DNA of 64,000 bases, from positions 1-64,000 of the forward strand of contig JAUNPU010000010.1 of the NCBI GenBank assembly GCA_030536555.1, written 5' to 3'. The notes under the pieces are model-generated. The model had not been told where the DNA came from and did not search any database. It was given only the letters and a program-made list of their open reading frames with translations. The translations under genes and the position numbers were made by a program. Shown here one piece after another: positions 1-9,810 of this stretch. Source of the stretch: Eubacteriales bacterium. GTDB lineage: Bacteria; Bacillota; Clostridia; Lachnospirales; Lachnospiraceae. How positions within the stretch are numbered: the stretch's first letter is position 1; each line of letters opens with the position of its first letter.

Positions 1-60
1 ATTTTCAGGGTTTTAAACACTGTTCAATCTTTCATTTTCAAGGTTCATTGTGTTGCTTCG
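1..60 (-). other. Probable leader of an rRNA operon (runs off left edge)
   Basis: Read on the minus strand, this stretch lies just downstream of two strong tandem promoters and contains CCTTGAAAATGAA, which resembles the TTGAAAACTGAA-type boxA region common in clostridial rRNA leaders. No reading frame is present. I infer that a 16S rRNA gene starts just beyond position 1. The gene itself is not in the window, so this cannot be proven here. Confidence 0.5.
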
Positions 61-92
61 TTGTGACTTCTGTCTCAGCAGCAACGTTCTAT

Positions 93-121
93 ATCTTATC
101 ACAGCCGCTTGCGTTTGTCAA
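93..121 (-). promoter_or_regulatory. Strong promoter P2, probably rRNA operon
   Basis: On the minus strand there is a perfect -35 TTGACA (116-121), a 17-bp spacer and a -10 TAAGAT (93-98). It is preceded by A-tracts like an UP element. The 13-mer AAAGTTGTTGACA is shared with promoter P1 about 106 bp upstream. Confidence 0.75.
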
Positions 122-198
122 CAACTTTTTAAATTTTCTTTTCAACTTCATTTCGAAGTTGTTAAGATTTTGTGCCGCCGTTTTCAGCGGCGAGTTAT

Positions 199-227
199 AT
201 AATATCAAACCCGCCGCCAAATGTCAA
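199..227 (-). promoter_or_regulatory. Strong promoter P1, probably rRNA operon
   Basis: On the minus strand there is -35 TTGACA (222-227), a 17-bp spacer and -10 TATTAT (199-204), with an A-rich UP-like stretch just upstream. Together with P2 it forms the tandem arrangement typical of rRNA promoters. The stretch between them holds a small hairpin (143-161, arms CAACTTC and GAAGTTG). Confidence 0.75.
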
Positions 228-275
228 CAACTTTTTTTAAAAGTTTTTTCAGGCACATCCTGTATTCCCGACTGA

Positions 276-1181
276 CTATCTCACTCCGACGACTCCCGGT
301 CCGCCGCTGCTGTATGATTTGCCGCCAGCCTCAACCACCGGGCTGCCTGTGCTGCCGCCGCTGCTGGAGCTGCCGGTATTTCCGGAATTGGGTGCCGGAG
401 TCGTGCCGCCTGCCTGACTGCCGCCCTGATATACGGTTCCGGCTGACACACTGGTGGTACATACGCCGTTGGCTGCAAACTGATAGGTGGTGCCGTCAAT
501 CACTCTGGTGGTGCCTGCCACCATCCGTCCGCTTGCCGGCTCCATATAATAGTAGGAACCGTTCACCTGAATCCAGCCGGTTACCATATGACCGGAATTG
601 TTAAAATAGTAGTAATAGCCGTCGATCTCTCTTGCGCCCATGGACAGCACGCCATTGGACGGGTCCATGTAATACTTGTTGGCTCCGTCGCTGAGCCAGC
701 CGGTCAGCATTCTGCCGTCGGTGTGGAAATAATAGTAATTGCCGTTTACCTGCTGCCAGCCGGTCACCATCCTGCCGTCCGCGCCAAACAGGTACCAGCT
801 CCCGTCGATTTCCATGGAGACATTGACCGCACATTTGCCGCTGTTGGTATCAAAGTAGTACCAGGCGCCGTCCATCTGACGCCAGCCGGTTCCCATGGAG
901 CCGTCGCCGCGCATAAAGTAATAATCATTGCCCAGACGCAGCCAGCCGGTCACCATGGACCCGTCGTTGTTCAGGTAATAATATTTTCCGCAGTCCTGAA
1001 TCCAGCCGGTCGCCCGCTGACCATTGACCTGCGTGTAGTACCAGCTCCCATTGCTCTGCTGCCAGCCGGTTGCCGCCTGGGCGGTCCCCGTGGAAGCCAG
1101 CGTGCTTCCTGCTATAACCACCGCTGCAGCTGCTGCCATCGCCATATGTTTTCTCATATACATCTTCATCTGCTTTCTCAT
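276..1181 (-). CDS. Secreted cell-wall-binding (choline-binding) repeat protein
   Basis: A 301-residue secreted surface protein. A Lys/Arg-rich start is followed by an Ala-rich hydrophobic segment ending near TAQAA (residues 1-38), a typical signal peptide. Then come about nine CW_binding_1-type repeats of roughly 20 residues with the GWxxxNGxWYYF pattern, to about residue 235. The tail is a low-complexity Gly/Ser/Thr stretch ending GGPGVVGVR. No enzymatic domain is visible, so it probably acts by binding teichoic-acid or polysaccharide components of the wall. The ATG at 1181 follows AGGAGAGG with 9-nt spacing. It is a single gene; the repeats may make it prone to recombination. Confidence 0.9.
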   Translation of the reverse strand: MRKQMKMYMRKHMAMAAAAAVVIAGSTLASTGTAQAATGWQQSNGSWYYTQVNGQRATGWIQDCGKYYYLNNDGSMVTGWLRLGNDYYFMRGDGSMGTGWRQMDGAWYYFDTNSGKCAVNVSMEIDGSWYLFGADGRMVTGWQQVNGNYYYFHTDGRMLTGWLSDGANKYYMDPSNGVLSMGAREIDGYYYYFNNSGHMVTGWIQVNGSYYYMEPASGRMVAGTTRVIDGTTYQFAANGVCTTSVSAGTVYQGGSQAGGTTPAPNSGNTGSSSSGGSTGSPVVEAGGKSYSSGGPGVVGVR

Positions 1182-1258
1182 GTTCTGATTCCTCTCCTGT
1201 CGTCAAATTCCGGAACGCCCGACTCGTCTGCCAGACTGCGTGCCGTAAGTATTTTCCT

Positions 1259-1289
1259 ATTGTAAACCCTTGAACCGTTCCATGGTCAA
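1259..1289 (-). promoter_or_regulatory. Candidate promoter for the wall-binding protein
   Basis: On the minus strand there is TTGACC (1284-1289), a 19-bp spacer and TACAAT (1259-1264). The spacer is longer than ideal, so this is tentative. Confidence 0.35.
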
Positions 1290-1348
1290 GAGATATTCTG
1301 CCAAAATATGGCAACGGAAATCAGAAAAACCGGGCAGAAAGCTGCCTT

Positions 1349-2269
1349 TTAAAACAGCGAATAATTCAACTTCTTCGACAGGTACTCCAGCATCTTGATT
1401 CCGCCTGCGCTGTTTCCCTTCTCATCAAGGGCAGGACCGAATACTCCAATTCCCATCCGGCCCACCAGCGGCACGGCGATGCCTCCGCCCACACCACTCT
1501 TTGCGGGAAATCCGACCGTCATGGCAAATTCGCCGGAGCCGTCGTACATGCCGCAGGTGAGCATCAAAGCCCGCACTGCTTTTGCGTATTTCTGCGGAAT
1601 CAGCTCTTCCCCGCTTTTGGGGTCAATCCCGTGGTTGGCAAGAATCAGGCTCATATGTGCAATGTCATAAGCCGTGGCGCTGACGGAGCACATTTTAAAG
1701 TAGAAATCCAGGCACTCCTCCACATTTCCCTCCAGGATACCGGACGCCTTCAGATAGTAGGCCAGCGCCCGGTTCCGGTCGCCCGTCAGCTTCTCCGATT
1801 CGTAGACCTCCTGATTCAGCGAGATATCCTGGTTGTCACACAGCCTGCGGGTGAAGGTCAGAAAGCGCTCAAACTTCTCATCTGCATCTTTTCCCTGGAT
1901 ACAACTCGCCACCGTGATGGCACCTGCATTGATGAACGGATTGAAGGGGCGGGACTTGGTCTCCAGCTTTACAATGGAATTGAACGGGTCGCCGGTGGGC
2001 TCGCTGCCTACTTTGTCATGAAACAGAAACTCCATCCCGCAGTCCTGTATCGCCAGAAGCAGGGACACCATCTTCGAAATACTCTGAATCGTAAACGGGA
2101 TATGGGTATCGCCCGCCTCATAGATCTGTCCGTCTAAGGTCATGGCACAGATTCCCAGATAATACTTGTTCACGTGCCGCAGCTCCGGGATATACTGGGC
2201 CGTCTGCCCGTTCTGCACAAATACCTTTCCATATTCCAATGCCTCATGTAATAATTCTTCTGTCAGCAT
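1349..2269 (-). CDS. glsA: Glutaminase A
   Basis: Hydrolyses L-glutamine to glutamate and ammonia in the cytoplasm. The protein is about 306 residues, the normal length for bacterial GlsA. It carries the serine-hydrolase-like SxxK motif (SISK, residues 63-66) in the family context FTIQSISK, and the conserved NAGAI, GxGGGI and GPALDEKGNS segments. I chose the ATG at 2269 because it follows GGAAGGGAG. The longer in-frame ATG at 2299 has no ribosome site. It has its own extended -10 promoter just upstream and looks monocistronic. It may contribute to acid resistance or nitrogen supply, as known for the family. Confidence 0.93.
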   Translation of the reverse strand: MLTEELLHEALEYGKVFVQNGQTAQYIPELRHVNKYYLGICAMTLDGQIYEAGDTHIPFTIQSISKMVSLLLAIQDCGMEFLFHDKVGSEPTGDPFNSIVKLETKSRPFNPFINAGAITVASCIQGKDADEKFERFLTFTRRLCDNQDISLNQEVYESEKLTGDRNRALAYYLKASGILEGNVEECLDFYFKMCSVSATAYDIAHMSLILANHGIDPKSGEELIPQKYAKAVRALMLTCGMYDGSGEFAMTVGFPAKSGVGGGIAVPLVGRMGIGVFGPALDEKGNSAGGIKMLEYLSKKLNYSLF

Positions 2270-2327
2270 ACAATCATGAACTCCCTTCCTGACTCTCATC
2301 CGTTATCGAAAACATAAGCTATCAGGA

Positions 2328-2373
2328 ATTATAACATGGCACAGAGAAAAAGTATAGGTGTAAAGGCGGTGCC
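2328..2373 (-). promoter_or_regulatory. Extended -10 promoter of glsA, duplicated upstream of the acetyltransferase
   Basis: On the minus strand TGTTATAAT gives an extended -10 (TATAAT at 2328-2333). The 46-bp block 2328-2373 is about 80 percent identical to 9738-9783, upstream of the acetyltransferase gene, including the shared CTTTTTC-CTGTG-CATG stretch. Confidence 0.6.
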
Positions 2374-2392
2374 ACCAGCTCTGCTGGGGGAT

Positions 2393-3232
2393 TTATACTG
2401 TTTCATTAAAACGAAGTAACACTATTTTTTCCAGAAAACAGGCAACTCCATCCTCATCATTGGAAAGAGTCTCATAGTCAGCCGCCTGCTTCACTGCCGG
2501 AACCGCATTGCCCATAGCAACACCGATACCTGCTGTTTTCAGCATACCCAGATCATTCTCCTGGTCGCCGAACGCCACAACCTGTTCGCGGGAAATGTGC
2601 AGATGTTCCATCAAAGATTCCAGTCCACGCCCTTTATCCGCCTCTGCCATCGTAATTTCCACATTCCGTCCCACGGAAGTCAGTGCAGAAAGCGAAGGAT
2701 TCTGCCCGAAATATGCCTTGGCATCTGTTCCATCCTGCTCAAGCTCAAAATACAGATTCACCTTTTCCGCCTGGCTCAGCAGTTCCGTCTGCTCTGACAG
2801 CTGATCGACCCACTGATGGTTTTCTCTGAAATACCGGACAAAGTTTTCATCATGTCCCGGGTTCTCTGCCCATTCCCTGCATCGGCTGTCTGAATAAGCC
2901 TGACCATTCACAAATACTTCCGAGCAGGACCGGCATCGGTCTGCCATTTCGACAGCCTCTTTTACCACATGCAAAGGCAGTCCGATTCGTTCCATCGCCT
3001 CTCCGGTCTTCATGTTCCAGATCAGAGCGCCATTTTCCGCAACTGCATAGGCAAGTCCATTCAGTCGAAACAGGTCTTTCGGAAAGACCCCGGGGCATCT
3101 TCCAGTGGCCGGTACCACATAAACACCGCGGTCGATCATCTTCTGGAGAACATCGATTGTCCTCTGGTCAATCTCATTTTTCCCATTCAGCAGGGTACCG
3201 TCCATATCCACTGCAATCAGTTTAATGTCCAT
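2393..3232 (-). CDS. HAD-superfamily (Cof-type) sugar-phosphate phosphatase
   Basis: A 279-residue cytoplasmic HAD phosphatase of the Cof/YkrA type. Motif I is DMDGTL (D9 and D11, the nucleophile and acid), the C-terminal GDQENDLGML segment is motif IV, and a Cof-type cap lies between. These enzymes remove phosphate from sugar phosphates. It is the last gene of the PTS operon (IIAB-IIC-IID-GH13-HAD). It may therefore dephosphorylate a sugar phosphate made by that route and relieve phosphosugar stress; this is inferred from position. The start is backed by AAAGGAG with 7-nt spacing. The exact substrate cannot be read from sequence. Confidence 0.88.
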   Translation of the reverse strand: MDIKLIAVDMDGTLLNGKNEIDQRTIDVLQKMIDRGVYVVPATGRCPGVFPKDLFRLNGLAYAVAENGALIWNMKTGEAMERIGLPLHVVKEAVEMADRCRSCSEVFVNGQAYSDSRCREWAENPGHDENFVRYFRENHQWVDQLSEQTELLSQAEKVNLYFELEQDGTDAKAYFGQNPSLSALTSVGRNVEITMAEADKGRGLESLMEHLHISREQVVAFGDQENDLGMLKTAGIGVAMGNAVPAVKQAADYETLSNDEDGVACFLEKIVLLRFNETV

Positions 3233-3308
3233 CTGATGTCTCCTTTTCCTCTGTCAGTCTCGTTGCTGCCAGTCCTGTCTGCTGCCCTGCGTGCTGCACC
3301 GCAGCATT

Positions 3309-5030
<1,722 letters not shown>

Positions 5031-5083
5031 TCATTTCTTTTAATCTGACAATGTGTCCCGTTCTGCCTTCATCTTCCCGACAT

Positions 5084-5914
5084 TTATGCAATTCCCAGGA
5101 AGGACAGTAAAATGCTGAGAATGATCACACCGATAATCAACACGGTAATGCTGACATTTTTCTTTTTCAGCAGGTAATAGCAGAGCAGAGTCAGTCCCAG
5201 CGGAACCAGTCCGACAAAAATGGAATCCAGCATGGACTGCAGGTTCAGCACGGACTCCCCTTCCATGCTGAGCTCAAAGGCAGACTGGAATCTTACCATG
5301 GAAGCGGTCATGCCACCTACCATGATCAGACCTACAATGCTGGCTGCCCTGGTCAGAATACTCATCAAACCGCTGGCATACACCTTCTGGATATACTCAG
5401 AACCCAGTTTATAACCCAAAAAGGTTCCGTAATATTTCACAAGCAGAGAAGGGATGTTAAACAGCAGAAGGAATACGATTGGAGCCAGCACATTTCCGGA
5501 TGCTCCAAGTCCCACTGCAATGCCTGCCGCGATGACACGCAGCACGCCCCAGAAGATGGAATCGCCGATGCCTGCCAGAGGTCCCATCAGACTGGATTTC
5601 ACCGCATTGATGGAAGATGCATCGAAATCTTCCTGTTCACTGTTCTTCTTTTCCATCGAAGCAACCAGTCCCATAATGAATGTGGAACAGGTAATGGTCG
5701 TGTTAAAATAGGTCATGCTTCGGCTCAGCGCCTCTTTTTTCTTCGTCTCATCGTCTTTATAAAAATGATTGATAAACGGCATCATGGAATAGCAGAAGCC
5801 GGATGCGCCCTGCTTTGCCGGACTTACCGCTGCATATAAAGTAAAGGAGCGCCAAAATGCTTTTCTTAACAGTTTTCTTTCTTCTGCCGGAATCGACTGG
5901 GTTAATTTACTCAT
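5084..5914 (-). CDS. PTS mannose/fructose/sorbose-family IID component
   Basis: Membrane component IID of a mannose-family phosphotransferase system; with IIC it forms the translocation channel. The 276-residue protein has the family-typical RSFTLYAAVSPAKQGASGFCYSMMPF opening region and GPLAGIGDSIFW motif, with hydrophobic segments to the C-terminus. I start it at the ATG at 5914, which follows GAGGAGG at 9 nt and overlaps the IIC stop by 8 bp, as in the second PTS operon of this window. Upstream IIC is frameshifted, so the channel may not be functional. The following gene is the GH13 glucosidase. Confidence 0.92.
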   Translation of the reverse strand: MSKLTQSIPAEERKLLRKAFWRSFTLYAAVSPAKQGASGFCYSMMPFINHFYKDDETKKKEALSRSMTYFNTTITCSTFIMGLVASMEKKNSEQEDFDASSINAVKSSLMGPLAGIGDSIFWGVLRVIAAGIAVGLGASGNVLAPIVFLLLFNIPSLLVKYYGTFLGYKLGSEYIQKVYASGLMSILTRAASIVGLIMVGGMTASMVRFQSAFELSMEGESVLNLQSMLDSIFVGLVPLGLTLLCYYLLKKKNVSITVLIIGVIILSILLSFLGIA

Positions 5915-6729
5915 GGAAAAATGCCTCCTCTTCTTCATCCAAATCATAGTTATCAGCTGCTGCATTCGGTCCGGAAACCACAGTTCTCATCGCCTGCAGC
6001 TGATTAAAACGGTAATCGGTCATACCCACACAAACTGCCAGAATCGTGCCAAGTACAGCCAGAGCTACCAGCGGCAGGTTCAGATATGCAGCCAGCACAA
6101 AGCCCAGGAAATAGTACATGCAGATTTTCTTATCCCAGAGCATCTTCATCAGCATCGCCATACCGACTGCCGGAAGCAGGCCGCCGCAGATGCTAAGACC
6201 ATTCATCACAACTTCCGGAATGGCAGCCAGCAGTGCACTTACTGCATCGGATCCAAAGAGAATTCCTAAAAATGCCACCAGAGAATACAGCAGCCAGTTC
6301 ACCGCCCAGAGTCCATAATGAAGCATCACAATCTGTTTCTGCTTTCCTTCTGCTGCAAGCTGGTCAAAACGACTTGCGAACATACCTACCAGGAAAATGT
6401 ACAGGACCGTCTTGATCTGAAGGCCCAGAATTCCGATTGGAAGAGCCAGCGTCAATGCAACCTCTGTGCCCTGCCCAAGCATGATTGCAAATGCGGTTCC
6501 TACTGCGGTTGCAATACCCGGCTCTGCCGCGGAAGCGCCACCGATGTTTACCACGCCCATAAATACCGCTTCCAGAGGCTCCTACGATAACGCCTGTATG
6601 TAAATCACCTAACAGCAGACCTACCAGAGGTCCGATTATGATTGGTCGATTCAGCATGGTAAATCCTGCCAGCTCAGCGCCGCCTACACATACAAATACT
6701 GCCAATGCTACTAATATTGCTTCTGTCAC
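5907..6729 (-). pseudogene. PTS mannose-family IIC component, frameshifted
   Basis: The IIC gene is split over two frames. The first part starts with a GTG at 6729 (AGGAGG at 8 nt; GTGA overlap with the IIAB stop) and encodes LAVFVCVGGAELAGFTMLNR to VIVGAS. The second continues as LEAVFMGVVNIGGASAAEPG to the stop at 5907. The junction is at about 6571-6577, where GCCTCTGG should read like GCCTCNCTGG. A 2-nt loss (one TC unit) or 1-nt gain explains it. The rest of the protein is intact and family-like, so the lesion is recent, a sequencing error or phase variation. IIC is the sugar-conducting channel, so a real lesion would disable uptake. Confidence 0.85.
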
Positions 6730-7760
6730 AGTGTTTCCCTCCTTGTCATTACATTTCTCACCAGTCTCTTCTCATCATTTGGTACCTGCTGTATACAGGT
6801 ATCCGGTTCCAGTTCCACCAGCTTCTCCAGACACTGCTTTTCGTCTTTTGTCAGCATAATGGTCGGTGTCACAACTTCTTTCTCTGATGCGTCAATGCCG
6901 TCAAACCGGCCCACATTTCCGATATTTAAGAACTCGATCTTTCCTACATGTTCCTGAATCTTCAACGCATCTCTTACCGTTCTGGTAAGGACCAGAATCC
7001 GCATATCCGATGCTTTCGGATAGTTCAGCATACGGATAATCTCATCCACCGGCTTGATCAATACCTTAATGCCGTTTGGCACCGCCATCTGAAGCGCCAT
7101 TTTCTGGGTCGGGTCTGCTGCCGCATCATCGTTTGCAACCATGATTCCCTGTACCCGGAGCTGCCTGGTCCATGTCATCGCTACCTGACCATGAATCAGA
7201 CGGTCATCCACCCGGAGTGCAGAAACTGTCGCAGCTGAGTTCGGACAGGAGCAGGATGCAGCTGATTCCGGTTTCGACTGCTTCTGTGCAGGCTGCTTCG
7301 CTTCCGACTGATGCTGTGCCGCAGGCTGCTTCGCTTCTGGCTGATTCTGTGCCGCAGGCTCCGGTTCCTTCGTCTCCCGCTTCTTCAAAGATACCAGCTT
7401 CAGCTCGTCCCTTGCTCCGGCAATGTACATCTGAAGCTCTTCCTCAGAGATCTCCTCCCCGGCCAGCGCCACCTGTAACAGCACCGGGAAATTGATTCCC
7501 GTAATCAGTGTTACGTTCGGCCATTCCGTATAAGGAATCAGTTTCTGGTTCACACTGCCGCCCTGCAAGTCGGTAAAGGCATAAATCCGGTCTTCCCTGT
7601 GCGATTCAAAATATTGCTGAAACTGTTCTTCCACATTGTCATCCGGCGTTACATACGCATCCATGGTTGTGACATTATCCATCCTGCCGGCTACCAGCTC
7701 CAGCGTATATCGGATGCCGGATGCCATCTTCCCATGAGTCGCAATTAATATCTGCTTCAT
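6726..7760 (-). CDS. PTS mannose-family IIAB fusion protein
   Basis: Cytoplasmic phosphoryl carrier. The IIA domain is N-terminal (residues 1-125) with phosphorylated His9 in LIATHGKMASG. The IIB domain follows from about residue 180, with His190 in VDDRLIHGQV. The two are joined by a 50-residue Gln/Ala/Pro/Lys linker made of repeats of an AKQPAAQ type, encoded by near-identical 33-nt units at about 7287-7355. The ATG at 7760 is preceded by GGGAGAAAGTG; a GTG one codon earlier is possible. It is the first gene of the PTS-GH13-HAD operon and is flanked upstream by two operator-like sites. Linker length could vary by slippage. Confidence 0.93.
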   Translation of the reverse strand: MKQILIATHGKMASGIRYTLELVAGRMDNVTTMDAYVTPDDNVEEQFQQYFESHREDRIYAFTDLQGGSVNQKLIPYTEWPNVTLITGINFPVLLQVALAGEEISEEELQMYIAGARDELKLVSLKKRETKEPEPAAQNQPEAKQPAAQHQSEAKQPAQKQSKPESAASCSCPNSAATVSALRVDDRLIHGQVAMTWTRQLRVQGIMVANDDAAADPTQKMALQMAVPNGIKVLIKPVDEIIRMLNYPKASDMRILVLTRTVRDALKIQEHVGKIEFLNIGNVGRFDGIDASEKEVVTPTIMLTKDEKQCLEKLVELEPDTCIQQVPNDEKRLVRNVMTRRETL

Positions 7761-7809
7761 CACTTTCTCCCTCTCCTGTTTGATTGGTTGGTTTTGTCTG
7801 GTTTCATCA

Positions 7810-7825
7810 GGTTATGTACCTAACC
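7810..7825. promoter_or_regulatory. Operator O1 of the PTS operon (LacI-type candidate)
   Basis: GGTTATGTACCTAACC has inverted arms GGTTA and TAACC. It recurs in nearly the same form exactly 60 bp upstream at 7870-7885. It lies just downstream of the candidate -10 of the PTS promoter and is probably bound by the adjacent LacI-family protein. Confidence 0.6.
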
Positions 7826-7835
7826 TCTTCATGCA

Positions 7836-7868
7836 TTTACTTTACCATGTTTTCTCTCACTCGTAAAC
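7836..7868 (-). promoter_or_regulatory. Candidate PTS operon promoter
   Basis: On the minus strand between the two operators, TTTACG is followed 17 bp later by TAAAGT. Each box is a partial match, so the main support is its position between the operator pair upstream of the IIAB gene. Confidence 0.4.
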
Positions 7869-7869
7869 A

Positions 7870-7885
7870 GGTTATGTAGATAACC
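7870..7885. promoter_or_regulatory. Operator O2 of the PTS operon (LacI-type candidate)
   Basis: GGTTATGTAGATAACC has inverted arms GGTTAT and ATAACC. It matches O1 at 13 of 16 positions. The 60-bp spacing, close to six helical turns, would suit looping by a tetrameric or dimer-paired LacI protein. Confidence 0.6.
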
Positions 7886-7947
7886 GTCAAACGACAGTAT
7901 TGCAGAAACCTGTTTTTGTGCATATTGTACACTTCATGTTTTGTTAT

Positions 7948-8004
7948 AAAAAAACGCATTCAATACATGAGTGCTAACCTGAATTCTCTCATCTATTGAA
8001 CGCG
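7948..8004 (-). terminator. Terminator of the lacI gene
   Basis: An imperfect 17-bp stem (7955-7971 with 7988-8004, two mismatches) is followed on the minus strand by seven T residues (7948-7954). It ends the acetyltransferase-lacI transcript just before the PTS control region. Confidence 0.8.
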
Positions 8005-8030
8005 ATTTTTACTTTAATTTCATATAGCAA

Positions 8031-9074
8031 TTAACATTCTATCCAGTTTCTGGCAGAATTTCTGACGATTAACGTTACCGGCAGAAGGATATCCCTGTTC
8101 ACTGTTGCTGCTTCGCTCTGTTCTCCCATAATCTGTTCCATTAGAAGTTCGACCGCCATCTGCGCTTTTTTATCAACGTCCTGATTTACCGTAGTCAGCC
8201 GCGGAACCGACAGCTGCGAGAAGCTGATATTGTCATATCCGGTCACTCCGATCTGCTGAGGCACCAGAACTCCCTCCTCGTTAAAAAAGCTGATGGCCTC
8301 CAATGCATACAGATCCGACAAAAAGAATAACGCGGTCTTCGGCGTGTTCCTCTGAAGCAGCCACCGGTAGCTTTCCATGCGTTTCTCTGCATTCATGCCA
8401 AGTGCTTCAAACTGCAGCTTCTGTCTTCTGGAAGCATGATCCTCCATTGCTTTCCTACAGCCCACCAGCCGCAGATGATCAACGCCGTTATCTCTTCCGG
8501 CGCAAACCTTGATCGTTTCATAGCCACATTCCAGCAGATACTGCGTCATCATGTAACCTCCACTTTCCTCATCCAGCGAAATGTTCATGACCTGCTGCTC
8601 CTGCCCCTCATCCAGTTCCCCGTAAGCATCAATGGCCACCACCGGCTTCCCCGTCAGACGAAATATCTTTTCGCAGTTTCGCTTGCTGAACGATATGGCA
8701 ATCACGCCATCGATATCCCACCCGGCTACCATCTGAAATATCTTTTCCACATCCTTTTCGGTATAAACCATCAGATAATACCCCAGCTTCTGCACCTGCT
8801 CCTGTATCCGCCCGAGCGTTCTTGCATAAAACGGATCAGCCAGTATTGAATTTTTAAAATCCTTATGATGGTTAATGACCAGCGCAATCAGCCTTGAGCT
8901 CTCCTTATTCAAAACCCGGAGTCCCAGTTTCTGCACATAACCCGTTGCTTTGATCAGGTCTTTAATCTTCTCAATCGTTGCCGGAGACACTTTGCCGGTT
9001 TTCCCATGTATGACATTCGATACGGTCGTCGTGCTGACCCCCGCCAGATTCGCAATCTCTTTTATCGTTGCCAA
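8031..9074 (-). CDS. LacI-family transcriptional regulator
   Basis: A 347-residue repressor. Residues 1-56 form the LacI helix-turn-helix with MATIKEIANLAGVSTTTVSNVI and hinge. The remainder is a periplasmic-binding-protein-like effector domain with the closing RNSARNW region typical of the family. The start is a TTG at 9074, supported by a perfect AGGAGG seven bases upstream. The gene overlaps the end of the acetyltransferase gene by 13 bp, so the two are co-transcribed. It lies next to the PTS-GH13 operon whose promoter is framed by two palindromes, so it very probably controls that operon. The effector, likely a glucoside or its phosphate, is unknown. Confidence 0.92.
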   Translation of the reverse strand: MATIKEIANLAGVSTTTVSNVIHGKTGKVSPATIEKIKDLIKATGYVQKLGLRVLNKESSRLIALVINHHKDFKNSILADPFYARTLGRIQEQVQKLGYYLMVYTEKDVEKIFQMVAGWDIDGVIAISFSKRNCEKIFRLTGKPVVAIDAYGELDEGQEQQVMNISLDEESGGYMMTQYLLECGYETIKVCAGRDNGVDHLRLVGCRKAMEDHASRRQKLQFEALGMNAEKRMESYRWLLQRNTPKTALFFLSDLYALEAISFFNEEGVLVPQQIGVTGYDNISFSQLSVPRLTTVNQDVDKKAQMAVELLMEQIMGEQSEAATVNRDILLPVTLIVRNSARNWIEC

Positions 9075-9700
9075 GATTCGTCCTCCTGTTTTATGTTCTC
9101 CCAGTCAATCCGTTTCTCTTTATAGTAATACGCTCTGTCCCGTTCCCCAATCTCACGCATGACACGACATGGATTTCCCACTGCAACAACATTCGCCGGA
9201 ATATCCTTTGTGACAATGCTGCCTGCACCAATCACAGTGTTATCGCCAATGGTGACTCCCGGCATTACGATCACTCCGGCACCAAGCCAGCAGTTTCTGC
9301 CTATATGAACCGGCATATTGTACTGATACGCCTTTTCACGTAATTCTGGTAAAATCGGATGTCCTGCTGTAGCAATCGTAATGTTTGGTCCAAACATCGT
9401 GCAGTCGTCGACATAGATGTGTGTATCGTCAACTAAGGTCAGGTTGAAATTGGCATAGATATTGCTTCCAAAATGCACATGATGTCCGCCCCAGTTTGAA
9501 TGAAAAGGAGTTTCGATATAGCAGTTATCGCCGATTTCCGCGAACATGTTCTTCAGTAACGCTGACTTCTTTTCGCTTTCGTAAGGCGGAAGGCTGTTGT
9601 ATTCGAAAAGAAGATTTAAGTAAATGTTCTGCTCCTGCATGATCTCGTCGTCGCCGGGAAGATAGAGATCGCCGGAGTGAAGCTTTTCTTTTTCGGTCAT
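9062..9700 (-). CDS. maa: Sugar O-acetyltransferase (maltose/galactoside acetyltransferase type)
   Basis: A 212-residue acetyl-CoA-dependent O-acetyltransferase of the LacA/Maa/NodL family. The N-terminal helical mac domain is followed by a left-handed beta-helix of hexapeptide repeats. The active-site region is visible in TIATAGHPI (catalytic His) and NCWLGAGVIVMPGVTIGDNTVIGAGSIVTKDIP. It acetylates sugars, probably as detoxification of non-metabolised sugars next to a sugar uptake operon. The start ATG has GGAGG at 9 nt. It has its own extended -10 promoter and is co-transcribed with lacI, whose start lies within its end. Confidence 0.92.
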   Translation of the reverse strand: MTEKEKLHSGDLYLPGDDEIMQEQNIYLNLLFEYNSLPPYESEKKSALLKNMFAEIGDNCYIETPFHSNWGGHHVHFGSNIYANFNLTLVDDTHIYVDDCTMFGPNITIATAGHPILPELREKAYQYNMPVHIGRNCWLGAGVIVMPGVTIGDNTVIGAGSIVTKDIPANVVAVGNPCRVMREIGERDRAYYYKEKRIDWENIKQEDESWQR

Positions 9701-9737
9701 GACTTGATTCCTCCATAGGATTAGAAATTGTATGGTT

Positions 9738-9783
9738 ATTATAGCATGACACAGGGAAAAAGAACAGGCGTAGAGGCAGTACC
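9738..9783 (-). promoter_or_regulatory. Extended -10 promoter of the acetyltransferase-lacI operon
   Basis: On the minus strand TGCTATAAT provides an extended -10 (TATAAT at 9738-9743). The 46-bp block is about 80 percent identical to the glsA promoter block at 2328-2373, so one arose from the other or both bind the same regulator. Confidence 0.6.
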
Positions 9784-9810
9784 TGACTTATTCTTCCCTA
9801 ATCTTCTGCC

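Noticed and set aside
430..1080. The regular repeats at the left end as a CRISPR or tandem DNA array
   Set aside because: They encode in-frame choline-binding repeats of a secreted protein.
588..1265. A 225-codon plus-strand frame opposite the wall-binding protein
   Set aside because: It mirrors the repeat protein on the other strand, which has a signal peptide, a ribosome site and family repeats.
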